The notes under the pieces were generated by a model that was not told the DNA's origin, made no database searches, and saw only the letters and a list, made by a program, of their open reading frames with translations. From positions 1-64,000 of the forward strand of contig NZ_FNCE01000007.1 in the NCBI RefSeq assembly GCF_900100655.1: a stretch of DNA of 64,000 nucleotides, in the 5' to 3' direction. A program made the position numbers and the translations under genes. Shown in pieces: positions 53,791 to 62,606 of the stretch; the stretch's first letter is position 1; the number at the start of each line of letters is the position of its first letter. Source of the stretch: Limimonas halophila (GTDB lineage: Bacteria > Pseudomonadota > Alphaproteobacteria > Kiloniellales > Rhodovibrionaceae).

Positions 53791-53871
53791 GACCGCATCC
53801 GTTTCGGGAAACCGGGGCAGGATGCCAGGACGCGGTGCGGCCGTGCAACGGGCGCCGAAGCTGTTGGCGGC

Positions 53872-54783
53872 TCACGCGGGCCCACCGAGCGTGTAAAGGT
53901 CGACGGGGACGCTGACGAGTTCATAGACCAACCGGCCGCAGGTGGCGATGACGATGATGCCCAGCAGGATGCGCAGCATATCGCCGGGCACACGCGTGGC
54001 CATGTGGCTGCCGTACTGCGCGCCCACCACGCTGCCCAGCAGCAGCAGCAGCGCCAGCACGATGTCCACGGTCTGGTTCTGCACGGCCTGCAGGAAGGTG
54101 ACGTTGGCGGCGACGAAGATGATCTGGAACAGCGAGGTGCCGATGACCACCGAGGTCGGCATGCCGATCAGGTAGATCATTGCCGGCACCAGGATGAAGC
54201 CGCCCCCCACACCCATGATCGCGGACAGCACCCCGATGGCCACGCCCACGGTCAGCGGCAGCAGCGCCGAGATGTACAGCCGCGAGCGCGGAAAGCGCAC
54301 CTTCAGCGGCAGGCGATGCGCCCAACCGTGAAAATGGGGCGAGCGCTGCGGCATCTCGCGCCGGCGGCGGATGATGGCGCTGGCGCCTTCCCAGCTCATC
54401 AGGATGCCGACGACGGCGAGCATCACCGCATAAGACAAGTTGATGACGACGTCGATCTGACCGATTTCGCGCAACAGCTTGAAGATGCGCACACCCGCGG
54501 TGGAGCCGACGAGCCCGCCCGCCAGCAGCACCACGCCCATGCGCACGTCCACGTTGCCGCGGCGGAAGTGGCCGATCACGCCGGAAATCGAGGACGCGAC
54601 GACGTTGTTAGCCTGCGTCGCGACCGCCACCGGCGGCGGCACGCCGATGAAGATCAGCAGCGGCGTCATCAGGAAGCCGCCGCCCACGCCGAAAATGCCC
54701 GAAAGGAATCCGATCAGCCCGCCGAGGCCAAGCAACAGCAGCACGTTCACGGAAAGCTCGGCGATCGGCAGGTAGATCTGCAT
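53872..54783 (-). CDS. TauE/SafE family sulfite/sulfur-compound exporter
   Basis: 303 residues with about eight membrane helices in two homologous halves, each starting with a Gly-rich motif: GLIGFLSGIFGVGGGFLMTP and GVLSAIMGVGGGFILVPAMI. This is the TauE/SafE signature; members export sulfite, sulfoacetate or related anions. The cytoplasmic loop between halves (about 135-175) is long and basic. It lies upstream of the stress-protein gene and may be co-transcribed with it. Confidence 0.92.
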   Translation of the reverse strand: MQIYLPIAELSVNVLLLLGLGGLIGFLSGIFGVGGGFLMTPLLIFIGVPPPVAVATQANNVVASSISGVIGHFRRGNVDVRMGVVLLAGGLVGSTAGVRIFKLLREIGQIDVVINLSYAVMLAVVGILMSWEGASAIIRRRREMPQRSPHFHGWAHRLPLKVRFPRSRLYISALLPLTVGVAIGVLSAIMGVGGGFILVPAMIYLIGMPTSVVIGTSLFQIIFVAANVTFLQAVQNQTVDIVLALLLLLGSVVGAQYGSHMATRVPGDMLRILLGIIVIATCGRLVYELVSVPVDLYTLGGPA

Positions 54784-54998
54784 GCGGTTGGCGGCGGTTT
54801 CGGGCGGACGAAGGGGCTGCTGGAGCCAGCCTAGCGCACGTCACCGAAAAACGACAATCACGGTGGCCCGAATTTCCGCGCAAGAACGTCGCGCAATCAC
54901 GCTTGCCGCGGGAGCGCCAAACCAGCGAACGCGCGCGTCCCATTCCCACGGCACGCTGCCGCCGCGGCCCCGAACCCTCGACGCGCTCGGGCGAGGCG

Positions 54999-55379
54999 TC
55001 AGGCGCCCGCCGTGACGTCTTCGGGCGCCTCGCGCCGCAGCTCGGCGAGCATGCGATCGATCCGGTCCTGGGACATCGTGTGAATCTGTTCCGCCAGGCG
55101 GTTGGCGAGTTCCGTCGCCTCCGGCGTCAGCCCGGCGGTGTCCACGGTGACCCGCGGATGCGAAAGCGCCGCCAGGCGCGCCAGTTTGTCCGCCTCATCC
55201 CGCTGGACCCCGAGCACGCGGCACACCTGCTGGACGAAGCGACGGTTCGGCCGGCCGCGATGGCCGTGCTCCAGCGCCGAGAGATACGCCGGCGAAACGC
55301 CGATCTCCGTCGCCATCGCCTTGAGGGTCAGTCCGTGCTGGGCACGAAGGGCTCGCAACCGCCGACCGAAGGGAGTCAT
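54999..55379 (-). CDS. XRE-family transcriptional regulator
   Basis: 126 residues. The N-terminal helix-turn-helix (about 5-65) reads RLRALRAQHGLTLKAMATEI, then GVSPAYLSALEHGHRGRP, and a C-terminal helical region (about 80-120) may dimerise. The gene follows the Smr-domain gene in the same direction, a neighbourhood seen in related genomes. Targets are unknown; short inverted TACC/GGTA motifs upstream may be its own operator. Confidence 0.92.
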   Translation of the reverse strand: MTPFGRRLRALRAQHGLTLKAMATEIGVSPAYLSALEHGHRGRPNRRFVQQVCRVLGVQRDEADKLARLAALSHPRVTVDTAGLTPEATELANRLAEQIHTMSQDRIDRMLAELRREAPEDVTAGA

Positions 55380-55411
55380 GCCAGTCTCCTGAAAAGCCTC
55401 GCCAAGTTCAC

Positions 55412-55459
55412 GGTAAACTCTACCTTAACGATCCGAAACAATCTACCGGTCCAAAGGTA
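55412..55459. promoter_or_regulatory. Possible operator upstream of the XRE gene
   Basis: GGTA-N5-TACC (55412-55424) and TACC-N8-GGTA (55444-55459) flank the likely promoter within an unusually AT-rich stretch. Paired half-sites of this kind often mark autoregulation by HTH proteins. This is an observation by eye only. Confidence 0.3.
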
Positions 55460-55510
55460 TGCCCTCCGGCGAAGGCCGTGCGGCACGATCGCACGGTTCC
55501 GCGTGGCGGT

Positions 55511-56119
55511 TTACGCCCGCCGGCGGCGGAGCAGCACGTAAAAGGCCCCGGCGCCGCCGTCGCGCTGCTGGGCGGGCACGCAAGCCAGCACGTGCGGGCG
55601 GACCGCCGCGTGGTTGAGCCAGCGCGGCACCTCGTTGCGCAGAACGGACTCGCCCGTGGCGCGCCCCTTGCCCGTGATGACCAGGACGCAGCGCTGGCCG
55701 CGGTCGGCGGCGCGGTTGAGGAAACCCAGCAGGGCGTCGCCGGCGGCCTGGCGGGTCATGCCGTGCAGGTCGATGCTCGCTTCGATGGGGATGCGCCCGC
55801 GGCGCAGGCGCTCGGCGGTGCGGCGGTCGATGCCGGCGACGCTGCCCACGCGCACGGGCGCGGGCTCCGGCTTGGCCGCGGCCGCCGCCGCCTGCTTGCG
55901 CGCCTGTTTGCGCGACGGCGGGCCGGCCGGGCTGGGCGATTGCTGGCGCTCGGCGATGCTGTCGTCCTGCCCCGGCTCGGCCGGCGCGGTCGTTTCACCC
56001 ACCTGGAGCGTGTCGTCGCGGTGCAGCGGCGTGACGTCGCGCATCATCTCGCGCCAGAGCTCCTGCTCGGCGGACGTGGGGCGCCGGCCGCCCTTGGCGC
56101 GGTCGCGCGTGTCAGCCAT
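55511..56119 (-). CDS. Smr-domain protein
   Basis: 202 residues. The N-terminal half is charged and low-complexity (Ala/Lys-rich about 75-90). The C-terminal Smr domain (about 115-200) shows IEASIDLHGMTRQAAGDALL (the D-L-H-G nuclease motif) and VLVITGKGRATGESVL (T-G-x-G), as in MutS2 tails. Stand-alone Smr proteins nick or bind nucleic acids and are linked to ribosome rescue or recombination. Its start overlaps the end of lutC, so it is translated with the lut genes. Confidence 0.92.
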   Translation of the reverse strand: MADTRDRAKGGRRPTSAEQELWREMMRDVTPLHRDDTLQVGETTAPAEPGQDDSIAERQQSPSPAGPPSRKQARKQAAAAAAKPEPAPVRVGSVAGIDRRTAERLRRGRIPIEASIDLHGMTRQAAGDALLGFLNRAADRGQRCVLVITGKGRATGESVLRNEVPRWLNHAAVRPHVLACVPAQQRDGGAGAFYVLLRRRRA

Positions 56120-56804
56120 CGCCATCGGCCACCAGAAGGATGTGCAGCGCGCGCGGGCCGTGCGCGCCCAGTTGCAGGGTTTGTTCGATGTCCGCCGTGC
56201 GCGACGGCCCGGTGATCATGTTCACCGTGCGCGGCACCCAGCCCGCGCCGTCGGCGCGCAGGCGCGCCCACGCGTCCTCGTAAACGCCCACGAGGTCGCG
56301 CGTCGAGAGCGCGACGATGTGGATTTCCGGCAGGAAGTTGAGCGTCGTCGGTCCGTGCGGGTCGGAGTGCAGGAAGAGCGTCCCGGTTTCGGCGACGCCG
56401 GTGTGAGCGCGCGCGATCCCGACGGCCGTGTCGCCGGCCGCCGGGCCCGTGCTCACCGTCAGCGTGGGCGCGTCCGCGGCCCAGTTCAGTCCGGTGAGAT
56501 CCGGGTGCGGTGCCAGGCGCACCTCGCTCGGCGCGTTGCGGTCGCGCAGGTAGGCGGCGACGGCCGCGGGCACGTCGCTCCAGCCGTCCAGGGGCGCCAC
56601 CGTGGCCGATGCGCCCTCCGCCATGCGGCGGAACAGCGCTGTGTGGTCCTGATCCGCCCGGCCCGGCACGGGCCCGCGCGGGTGCTCGCGCAGGCGGCGG
56701 TCGACAGCCTCGGCGTCCTCGCCGCTGAGCGGTCCACGCCGCAGCGCGCGGCGGATTCCACCCAGGATGCGCTCGCGTCCTTCGGTGTCGCGGCCCTCGG
56801 TCAT
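56112..56804 (-). CDS. lutC: L-lactate utilisation protein LutC (LUD domain)
   Basis: 230 residues. LUD-domain subunit of the LutABC lactate oxidase. Motifs: ERILGGIRRALRRG at the start, AETGTLFLHSDPHGPTTLNF, LPEIHIVALSTRDLVGVYED, and the closing VNMITGPSRTADIEQTLQLG, with HGPRALHILLV after it. It overlaps lutB by four bases (ATGA) and the Smr gene by eight. Confidence 0.94.
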   Translation of the reverse strand: MTEGRDTEGRERILGGIRRALRRGPLSGEDAEAVDRRLREHPRGPVPGRADQDHTALFRRMAEGASATVAPLDGWSDVPAAVAAYLRDRNAPSEVRLAPHPDLTGLNWAADAPTLTVSTGPAAGDTAVGIARAHTGVAETGTLFLHSDPHGPTTLNFLPEIHIVALSTRDLVGVYEDAWARLRADGAGWVPRTVNMITGPSRTADIEQTLQLGAHGPRALHILLVADGDG

Positions 56805-58228
56805 GGATCGTCGTGTCCCTCCGCCGCCCAGCGGTCCACGAAGGTGCGCCCGGCCGGGGCCGGGAAGTCGCGGTGGTTCGTCCAGCCCGAAGCCAGCGGC
56901 AACCAACCGAAGCGCCCGCGCTTGCGCCCCAGCCAGCCGAGCGCGCGCAGCGGCCACCGCGCCCCCGTGCGGTAGAGCCTCGGGCGCGTGGCTGCGAACG
57001 CCCAGACGCGCAGGCCCGAGCGCACGGGCAGGGGTGTGAGGTGACGTTCGAACTCGCGCTCACGCCAGCGCCGCATCAGCCCCGGCAGCGGGATGCGCAC
57101 GGGGCAGACTTCCTCGCAGCGCCCACAGAAGGTGGAGGCGTTGGGCAGGTGCCCGGCCTCGTCCACGCCCTGGAGCGCCGGGGTCAGAACCGCGCCCATG
57201 GGGCCCACGTAGGTGCTGCCGTAGGCGTGCCCGCCCACGGCGGCGTAGACCGGGCAGTGGTTCATGCAGGCGCCGCACTTGATACAGCGCAGCATCTCCT
57301 GGAACTCCGTGCCCAGCATCCCGGTGCGCCCGTTGTCCAGCAGGACGACGTGGAACTCGTCCGGCCCGTCGGGGTCGTCGGCGCGGCGCGGGCCGGCGGA
57401 GAAGGTGGTGTAGACCGTGACCTCCTGCCCCGTGGCCGAGCGCGCGAGCACGCGCAGAATGGTGCTCGCGTCCTCCAGGGTCGGCACCACCTTTTCCAGG
57501 CTGGCGATGACGATGTGGACGCGCGGCAGGTTCTGCGTCAGGTCGCCGTTGCCCTCGTTGGTGACGATGACGCTCTGCCCGGTTTCCGCCACCAGCAGGT
57601 TGGCGCCGGTGATGCCGACGTCGGCCTGCAGGTATTGCTGGCGCAGCACCCCGCGCGCCTCGTCCACCAGCGAACGCGCAGTATCCAGCGCCCGCTGCGG
57701 CGGGTAGGTGACGTGGGCGCGGCGGAAGTCGTCGGCGATCTGGTCGCGGTTCAGGTGGATGGCCGGGGCGATGATGTGGCTCGGCGGCTCGTGGCGGAGC
57801 TGGAGGATGTACTCGCCAAGGTCCGTCTCCACCGGCGTGATCCCGGCGCCTTCCAGGGCGTCGCCCAGGCCGATCTCCTCGGAGACCATGGACTTGCCCT
57901 TGGTGCAGCGCTCGGCGCCGACGCGCTTGCAGATGTCGAGCACGGCCCGGCGCGCGTCCGCGCCCGTCGGGCACCAATGGACGTGGCCGCCCTGCTCGCG
58001 AACGCGCGCTTCGTAGCGTTCCAGATAGGCGTCGAGGTGGTTGAGCGTGTGGTTCTTGATGTCGCGGGCGTGGTCGCGCAGGGCCTCGAACTCGGGCAGG
58101 TCGGCGGCGGCGCGTGCCCGCTTTTCCACGAAGCCGCGCTTGATGTTGCCGAGCGCCCGCTGAAGCTGGTCGTCCGCCAGGGCGCCGGGCACGTTCTCGG
58201 CGAAGGCGCTCGGCCGGTGCTCGCTCAC
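56801..58228 (-). CDS. lutB: L-lactate utilisation iron-sulfur protein LutB
   Basis: 475 residues. Central subunit with an N-terminal LUD domain (SLVDEARGVLRQQY, GITGANLLVAETGQSVIVTN, EGNGDLTQNLPRVHIVIASL) and two 4Fe-4S centres, CIKCGACMNHCPVY and CGRCEEVCPVRIPL, near residues 310-370. A C-terminal DUF-type tail with many Trp and Arg follows. Electron acceptor is presumed to be the quinone pool. It overlaps lutA by four bases. Confidence 0.95.
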   Translation of the reverse strand: MSEHRPSAFAENVPGALADDQLQRALGNIKRGFVEKRARAAADLPEFEALRDHARDIKNHTLNHLDAYLERYEARVREQGGHVHWCPTGADARRAVLDICKRVGAERCTKGKSMVSEEIGLGDALEGAGITPVETDLGEYILQLRHEPPSHIIAPAIHLNRDQIADDFRRAHVTYPPQRALDTARSLVDEARGVLRQQYLQADVGITGANLLVAETGQSVIVTNEGNGDLTQNLPRVHIVIASLEKVVPTLEDASTILRVLARSATGQEVTVYTTFSAGPRRADDPDGPDEFHVVLLDNGRTGMLGTEFQEMLRCIKCGACMNHCPVYAAVGGHAYGSTYVGPMGAVLTPALQGVDEAGHLPNASTFCGRCEEVCPVRIPLPGLMRRWREREFERHLTPLPVRSGLRVWAFAATRPRLYRTGARWPLRALGWLGRKRGRFGWLPLASGWTNHRDFPAPAGRTFVDRWAAEGHDDP

Positions 58229-58998
58229 GACAGCTCTCCCGCTTCCCCGATGGGCGGCGCTTCGGGCTCGCCCGCCAGCACCTCGGCGACGTGGCGGACG
58301 TGGACGGCGTGGCCGCGGCGCTGCAGCTTGCCCGCGATGTTCATCAGGCAGCCCAGATCTCCGGCCAGCAGGGTGTCCGCGCCCGTGGACACGATCGCCT
58401 CGACTTTATCGGAGACCATGTGGTTGGAAATCTCGGGATACTTGACGCAGAAGGTGCCGCCGAAGCCGCAGCACACCTCGCTGTCGGGCAGATCGCGCAA
58501 CGCCAGCCCCTCGACGCTGTCGAGCAGCGTGCGCGCCTGCCCCTTCACGCCCAGTTCGCGCAAGCCGGCGCAGCTGTGGTGGTAGGTGGCCGTGCCCGCG
58601 TAATGCGCCGGCACCTCGGTCATGCCCATGATGTCGACGAGAAAGCTGACCAGCTCGTGCGTGCGCTCGGCCAGATCCGCCGCGCGCGCGGCCAGATCGG
58701 GATCGTCGGCGAACAGCCCCGGATAGTGTTTGGCGATCGTGCCGGCGCACGACCCCGAGGGGACGACGACGTAGTCCGCGCCCTCGAACGCTTCGATGAC
58801 CTGAAGGGCGACGCGCTTGGCGTCCGCGCGGTCGCCGCTGTTGTAGGCGGGCTGGCCGCAGCAGGTCTGCGCCCGGGGCACGTAGACCCGGCAGCCGGCG
58901 GCGCGCAGCAGCTTCACCGCCGCGAAGCCGACGCTGGGCCGGAAGAGATCCACCAGGCACGTGGCGAAGAGGGCCACGCGCGGCGCGTCTGCCGCCAT
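58225..58998 (-). CDS. lutA: L-lactate utilisation protein LutA (CCG domain)
   Basis: 257 residues. Two cysteine-rich CCG domains (about 8-90 and 130-220), with RVALFATCLVDLFRPSVGFA, AQTCCGQPAYNSGDR, TYHHSCAGLRELGVK and SEVCCGFGGTFCVKYPEIS, as in GlpC and heterodisulfide-reductase subunits. First gene of the lutABC operon. The ATG at 58998 has GGAGCG upstream. Confidence 0.95.
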   Translation of the reverse strand: MAADAPRVALFATCLVDLFRPSVGFAAVKLLRAAGCRVYVPRAQTCCGQPAYNSGDRADAKRVALQVIEAFEGADYVVVPSGSCAGTIAKHYPGLFADDPDLAARAADLAERTHELVSFLVDIMGMTEVPAHYAGTATYHHSCAGLRELGVKGQARTLLDSVEGLALRDLPDSEVCCGFGGTFCVKYPEISNHMVSDKVEAIVSTGADTLLAGDLGCLMNIAGKLQRRGHAVHVRHVAEVLAGEPEAPPIGEAGELS

Positions 58999-59081
58999 CC
59001 GCTCGCTCCTTTCATACGCGAACTTCACGATGGGTCGCGAGCCACGCGAAAGCAAGCCGGAAGGGCGTTAACCCGAGCGGG

Positions 59082-60293
59082 TCAGCCGCTTTGCGCCACG
59101 CGCGTTTGCTCGAGCGTCTTGGGAAGCAGCAGCCAGAGACGGCCCTGGCGCTTCATGCGCCCGGCCTTCGCCAGGGCATCGTCGCCCGTGCCGAAATAGA
59201 TGTCCCCGCGCACGGTGCCCTGAATGGCCTTGCCGGTGTCCTGCGCCACCATCAGGCGCCGCAAGGGCGCATTCGCGGTGGGCTGCTTCGTGGCGACCCA
59301 GACGGGCGCGCCGAGCGGCAGACGGTCGGGGTCGACGGCGAGGCTGCGGCCGTCGGTCAGCGGCACGCCCTGGCTGCCGATGGGGCCGGGGCCGTCGAGC
59401 GGCTGGAAGAAGATGAAGCGCGCGTTCTCGTTCATCACCCGCTCTGCCTTGGCCGGGTGCGCCTTCAGCCATGTGCGGATGCCCTGCATCGATCCTTGCG
59501 AGGGCGGGATCATGTCGTTTTCCAGCAGGTAGCTGCCGATCCCGGTGAAGTCGTGGCCGTTGCTGGCGGCGTAGCCGACGCGCTGGCGCTCACCATTTGG
59601 CAGGCGCGCCACGCCCGAGCCCTGGATGTGAAGGAAGAAGACGTCGATGGGATCGTCGGCGTAGAGGAAGGCGAGGTCGCGGCCGGCCAGCGCGCCATTC
59701 TTGATGGCCGCGCGGTCGAAGTAGGGGACGAGCGCGCCGTCCTTCACGCGGCCGACGATGCGCTCGCCGTTCAGGTCGGCGCGAAAGCGGCCAAGGCGCG
59801 CGGTGATGAGGTCGTCCGGCTCGCGGTAGATGGGATGCTCGTAGGGCCCGCGCTTCTCGCGCGCGGCATCCAGCGTGGCCGAATAGTAGCCTGTGAAGGT
59901 GCCTTTGCGCCCCTCGCGCCCGCGCACGGCGTAGGCGGCGAAGTGCTCGCGCAGCACACGGCGCACCCCGGCGTGATCGCCCGCATCCACACCCGCGAGC
60001 GCCGCGCACGGCGCGCGCCAAGCCTTCACCGTGCCGGCGATGCCGTCGGGGCCGACGGCCTGAGTGTCGGGCTTGTTCAGCAGGGCGTCGCAGGACCGGC
60101 GCAGCGCGGGCAGGGCTTCGGCGACGCCGTCGTCCGTCCAACCGGGAAGCGCATCGACGGGCTTGCGCGCCAGCGCGATGCCGTCCTCGCCGACCGGCGC
60201 CTTCTCCGCCTCCTCGCGCTCGGTGCACGCCGCCAGGGCCAGCGTCCCGGCAAGGGCACACAACGCGGCAAGGCGAAGTCCCGGTCGCGGCAT
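59082..60293 (-). CDS. mltA: Membrane-bound lytic murein transglycosylase A
   Basis: 403 residues. Outer-membrane lipoprotein that cleaves peptidoglycan glycan strands. The signal peptide ends LAALCALAGTLALAAC with Cys22 as lipidated residue. MltA motifs include FTGYYSATLDAAREKRGPYE, AFLYADDPIDVFFLHIQGSG-like LAFLYADDPIDVFFLHIQG, VGYAASNGHDFTGIGSYLLE and the 3D-barrel active site LMVAQDTGKAIQGTVRGDIY with FGTGDDA. Stands ten bases past timA, the usual alphaproteobacterial neighbour. Confidence 0.95.
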   Translation of the reverse strand: MPRPGLRLAALCALAGTLALAACTEREEAEKAPVGEDGIALARKPVDALPGWTDDGVAEALPALRRSCDALLNKPDTQAVGPDGIAGTVKAWRAPCAALAGVDAGDHAGVRRVLREHFAAYAVRGREGRKGTFTGYYSATLDAAREKRGPYEHPIYREPDDLITARLGRFRADLNGERIVGRVKDGALVPYFDRAAIKNGALAGRDLAFLYADDPIDVFFLHIQGSGVARLPNGERQRVGYAASNGHDFTGIGSYLLENDMIPPSQGSMQGIRTWLKAHPAKAERVMNENARFIFFQPLDGPGPIGSQGVPLTDGRSLAVDPDRLPLGAPVWVATKQPTANAPLRRLMVAQDTGKAIQGTVRGDIYFGTGDDALAKAGRMKRQGRLWLLLPKTLEQTRVAQSG

Positions 60294-60303
60294 GGGGCGT
60301 CCG

Positions 60304-61035
60304 TCAGCTGTCGGCGTCGGGGCTGCGCGTGGCCACCAGCGTCCAGTTGGGATCGCTGCTGCGGGTGTTGCGGGCGAAGGTCCACACGTCGGTGATCTCG
60401 GTGACCTCCTCGGGGTCGCCCTCGACCACGTTGCCCTCGGCGTCGCGGACCACGTTGATCTGGTCGGAGACCAACTTCACCGTCACGAAGGCCGTGCGGC
60501 CCTCAAGCTCCGCGCCCACGATGTCGGCGTCGCGGATGCTCACCAGCGTGGTTTCCACCTGCTCGCCCGCCTGCTCGTGGCCGGCGATCGCGCGCTCGAA
60601 GTCCTGGTAGACGTCGCTGGCCAACAGCTGGCGCAGGGTGTCGCGGTCGCCGCCGGCGTAGGCGTTGACGATCATCTCGAACGCGCCGCGCGCGCCCTTG
60701 AGGAAGCCCTCCTCGTCGAAGTCGGGATCGGCCAGCTTGATCTGCGTCAGCCCCGCGGAGAGCGGCGTTTCCGCGCGCTCGGCCGCCTGGCGCAACTCGC
60801 TGTCGGTCACGCTGTCGCCGCGCTGGCCGCGCCCGGGCATGGGGATGACCTTGTCGCGGTCCTCGCCGCCGGGGGCGCCCTGCTTGGACTCGCGCTGGGT
60901 GGTGCTGAAGGGGTCGTGCTGGGGGCGCTCTCCGTGGCCCGTGCGCTTGCCGAGCACGCTGCGCAGGCGCAGCACGAGGAAGCCCGCGATGGCCGCGAAC
61001 AGGATGATGTCGAGAAACTGAAAGCCGTCGCTCAT
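60304..61035 (-). CDS. timA: Tim44-domain protein TimA-like
   Basis: 243 residues. One N-terminal membrane helix (FLDIILFAAIAGFLVLRLR), a charged low-complexity linker (about 30-90) and a C-terminal Tim44-like domain (about 95-240) with GAFEMIVNAYAGGDRDTLRQ, LLASDVYQDFERAIAGHEQA, and VTEITDVWTFARNTRSSDPN. Bacterial homologues of mitochondrial Tim44 tether to the inner membrane and help periplasmic or membrane proteins; the bacterial partner is not settled. Divergent from fxsA. Confidence 0.93.
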   Translation of the reverse strand: MSDGFQFLDIILFAAIAGFLVLRLRSVLGKRTGHGERPQHDPFSTTQRESKQGAPGGEDRDKVIPMPGRGQRGDSVTDSELRQAAERAETPLSAGLTQIKLADPDFDEEGFLKGARGAFEMIVNAYAGGDRDTLRQLLASDVYQDFERAIAGHEQAGEQVETTLVSIRDADIVGAELEGRTAFVTVKLVSDQINVVRDAEGNVVEGDPEEVTEITDVWTFARNTRSSDPNWTLVATRSPDADS

Positions 61036-61196
61036 GGGAGCTGATCCGTTGCTGTGCGCCGCGGGCGCCAGCCGGCGGTGGACCTGGAGCGGGGTTGTCG
61101 CCTATGACGGACGCTCTGGGTCGCCGCCGACCCCGGCTCCGTCGTGGATGGAGCCGCTCCGGTTACAAATAAGCCTTGCGGCTGGGTAGGACAAGC

Positions 61197-61700
61197 ATGG
61201 GCCTGGCGCTGCTCCTCGCCTTCATCGGCGTGCCCATTATCGAAATCGCCGTGCTGATCCAGGTCGGTGGCCTCATCGGGCTGTGGCCGACCATCGGCCT
61301 GGTGGTGCTCAGCGCCGTCGTCGGCAGCATGGAACTGCGCCGGCAGGGGCTGAACACACTGTTCTCGCTGCGCCAGCAGCTCGACCGCGGCGAATTGCCG
61401 ACGCAGACGCTGTTCGACGGCGTCTGCCTCCTTTTTGCCGGCGCGCTGCTGCTCACACCGGGCTTCGTCACCGACGTCTTCGGGTTGTCGCTCTTCCTGG
61501 CGCCGGTGCGCCGGCTGCTGCGCGTGACCGTGGGACGCCACCTCGCCAAGCGCATGGAAACCCGCGTCTACACCGCCGGCGGACCCGGTCGCGGGCCCGG
61601 CGGTCCCGGCGGCGGCGACGGCCCGATCGACGTGGACTACGAGGACGTCACCGAGCGCGACGCGCGCGAGGAGACGGACCGCGACCGGCGCATCGACTGA
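61197..61700 (+). CDS. fxsA: FxsA family membrane protein
   Basis: 167 residues. Four membrane helices: an N-terminal pair (LLAFIGVPIIEIAVLIQVGG; IGLVVLSAVVGSMELRRQG) and a second pair (LLFAGALLLTPGFVTDVFG), the last with the conserved L-T-P-G-F-x-T-D. The C-terminus is Gly-rich and then acidic. FxsA overproduction relieves phage exclusion in E. coli, but its native role is unknown. Position beside secB and timA is conserved. Confidence 0.94.
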   Translation: MGLALLLAFIGVPIIEIAVLIQVGGLIGLWPTIGLVVLSAVVGSMELRRQGLNTLFSLRQQLDRGELPTQTLFDGVCLLFAGALLLTPGFVTDVFGLSLFLAPVRRLLRVTVGRHLAKRMETRVYTAGGPGRGPGGPGGGDGPIDVDYEDVTERDAREETDRDRRID

Positions 61701-62018
61701 CGGGGGCCTTAGCTTGCTGGGACCGGCCGGGCGTGGTAGCCCCGCGCCAGCCCGAACGGCGCACCTGCGTCCGCGCGGCGGCACGCGATTCCGGCGCGGA
61801 TTTCAACAGGATGGGGCGTGACGCGCGGGGGCGGCCGGCGGATGCCCGGCGGCTTCCGCCCGCCCCGAACGCACGATCCCGGGGCATGATGAGGGCGGAT
61901 CGAAATGATCCGGGCTTTGCATCATGCCGGGAACCAAAAGAGATTGAGCGCGATGAGGTTCGCCCGGCGAGCTGCGTCGTCTCATCGCGCTCGAACCCGA
62001 GCAACACAAGAGGGTGCC
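61701..62018. other. Structured secB upstream region
   Basis: No gene. Two strong palindromes fill the half next to secB: GGCATGATG ... CATCATGCC (around 61883-61927), which encloses CGGATC/GATCCG, and GAGCGCGATGAG (61946-61957) with CTCATCGCGCTC (61981-61992), a perfect 12-bp stem with a 23-base loop ending 26 bases before the secB ATG. Confidence 0.6.
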
Positions 62019-62513
62019 ATGGCTGACGAAACGACCGCCGACGGCAGCGGCGACAACCGCAACGCCGTGCAGGACCAGGGAATCAACATCCACACGCAGT
62101 ACATCAAGGATCTCTCGGTCGAGAACCCGAACAGCCCCGCCATCTTCATGGAGATGGAAGAGGGTCCCGAGGTGACCGTGAACCTCGACGTCGAGGCCGA
62201 GCGCCTGCAGGATCGCGTCTACGAGGTCGCCATCAACGCCAACATCGGCGCCAAGGTGAACGACAAGACCGCGTTCCAGGTGGAACTGAAGTACGCCGGC
62301 CTGATCTCCCTGGACGATCAGGTGGACGATCAGAAGCGCGACAACCTCGTGCTGATCGAGACGCCGCGCTACCTCTTCCCCTTCGCGCGCGACATCATCT
62401 CCAAGGCCTCGCGCGACGCCGGCTATCCGCCGCTGCTGATCAACCCCGTGGACTTCGCCAAGCTCTACGAGCAGCAGAAGGCGCGCCAGACGGCGAGCCA
62501 GGAGCAGCAATAA
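62019..62513 (+). CDS. secB: Protein-export chaperone SecB
   Basis: 164 residues. Tetrameric cytoplasmic chaperone that keeps preproteins unfolded and hands them to SecA. Family blocks: INIHTQYIKDLSVENPNSPA, VEVAINANIGAKV-like YEVAINANIGAKVND, FQVELKYAGLISL and CPFAR-type LFPFARDIISKASRDAGYPP with LLINPVDFAKLYEQQ. An acidic leader and a Gln-rich end are usual. Followed by a strong terminator. Confidence 0.98.
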   Translation: MADETTADGSGDNRNAVQDQGINIHTQYIKDLSVENPNSPAIFMEMEEGPEVTVNLDVEAERLQDRVYEVAINANIGAKVNDKTAFQVELKYAGLISLDDQVDDQKRDNLVLIETPRYLFPFARDIISKASRDAGYPPLLINPVDFAKLYEQQKARQTASQEQQ

Positions 62514-62543
62514 CGCCGGTCCCAAAGGGCCGTTGCGTCACGC

Positions 62544-62576
62544 GCCGCCGCCGGTTCGCCCGGCGGCGGCTTTTTT
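62544..62576 (+). terminator. Intrinsic terminator of secB
   Basis: GCCGCCGCCGG (62544-62554) pairs with CCGGCGGCGGC (62560-62570), followed directly by six Ts (62571-62576). Strong Rho-independent terminator between convergent secB and dnaQ. Confidence 0.94.
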
Positions 62577-62606
62577 GGTACGGGAACCTGAACGCCCGCA
62601 TGCGGA

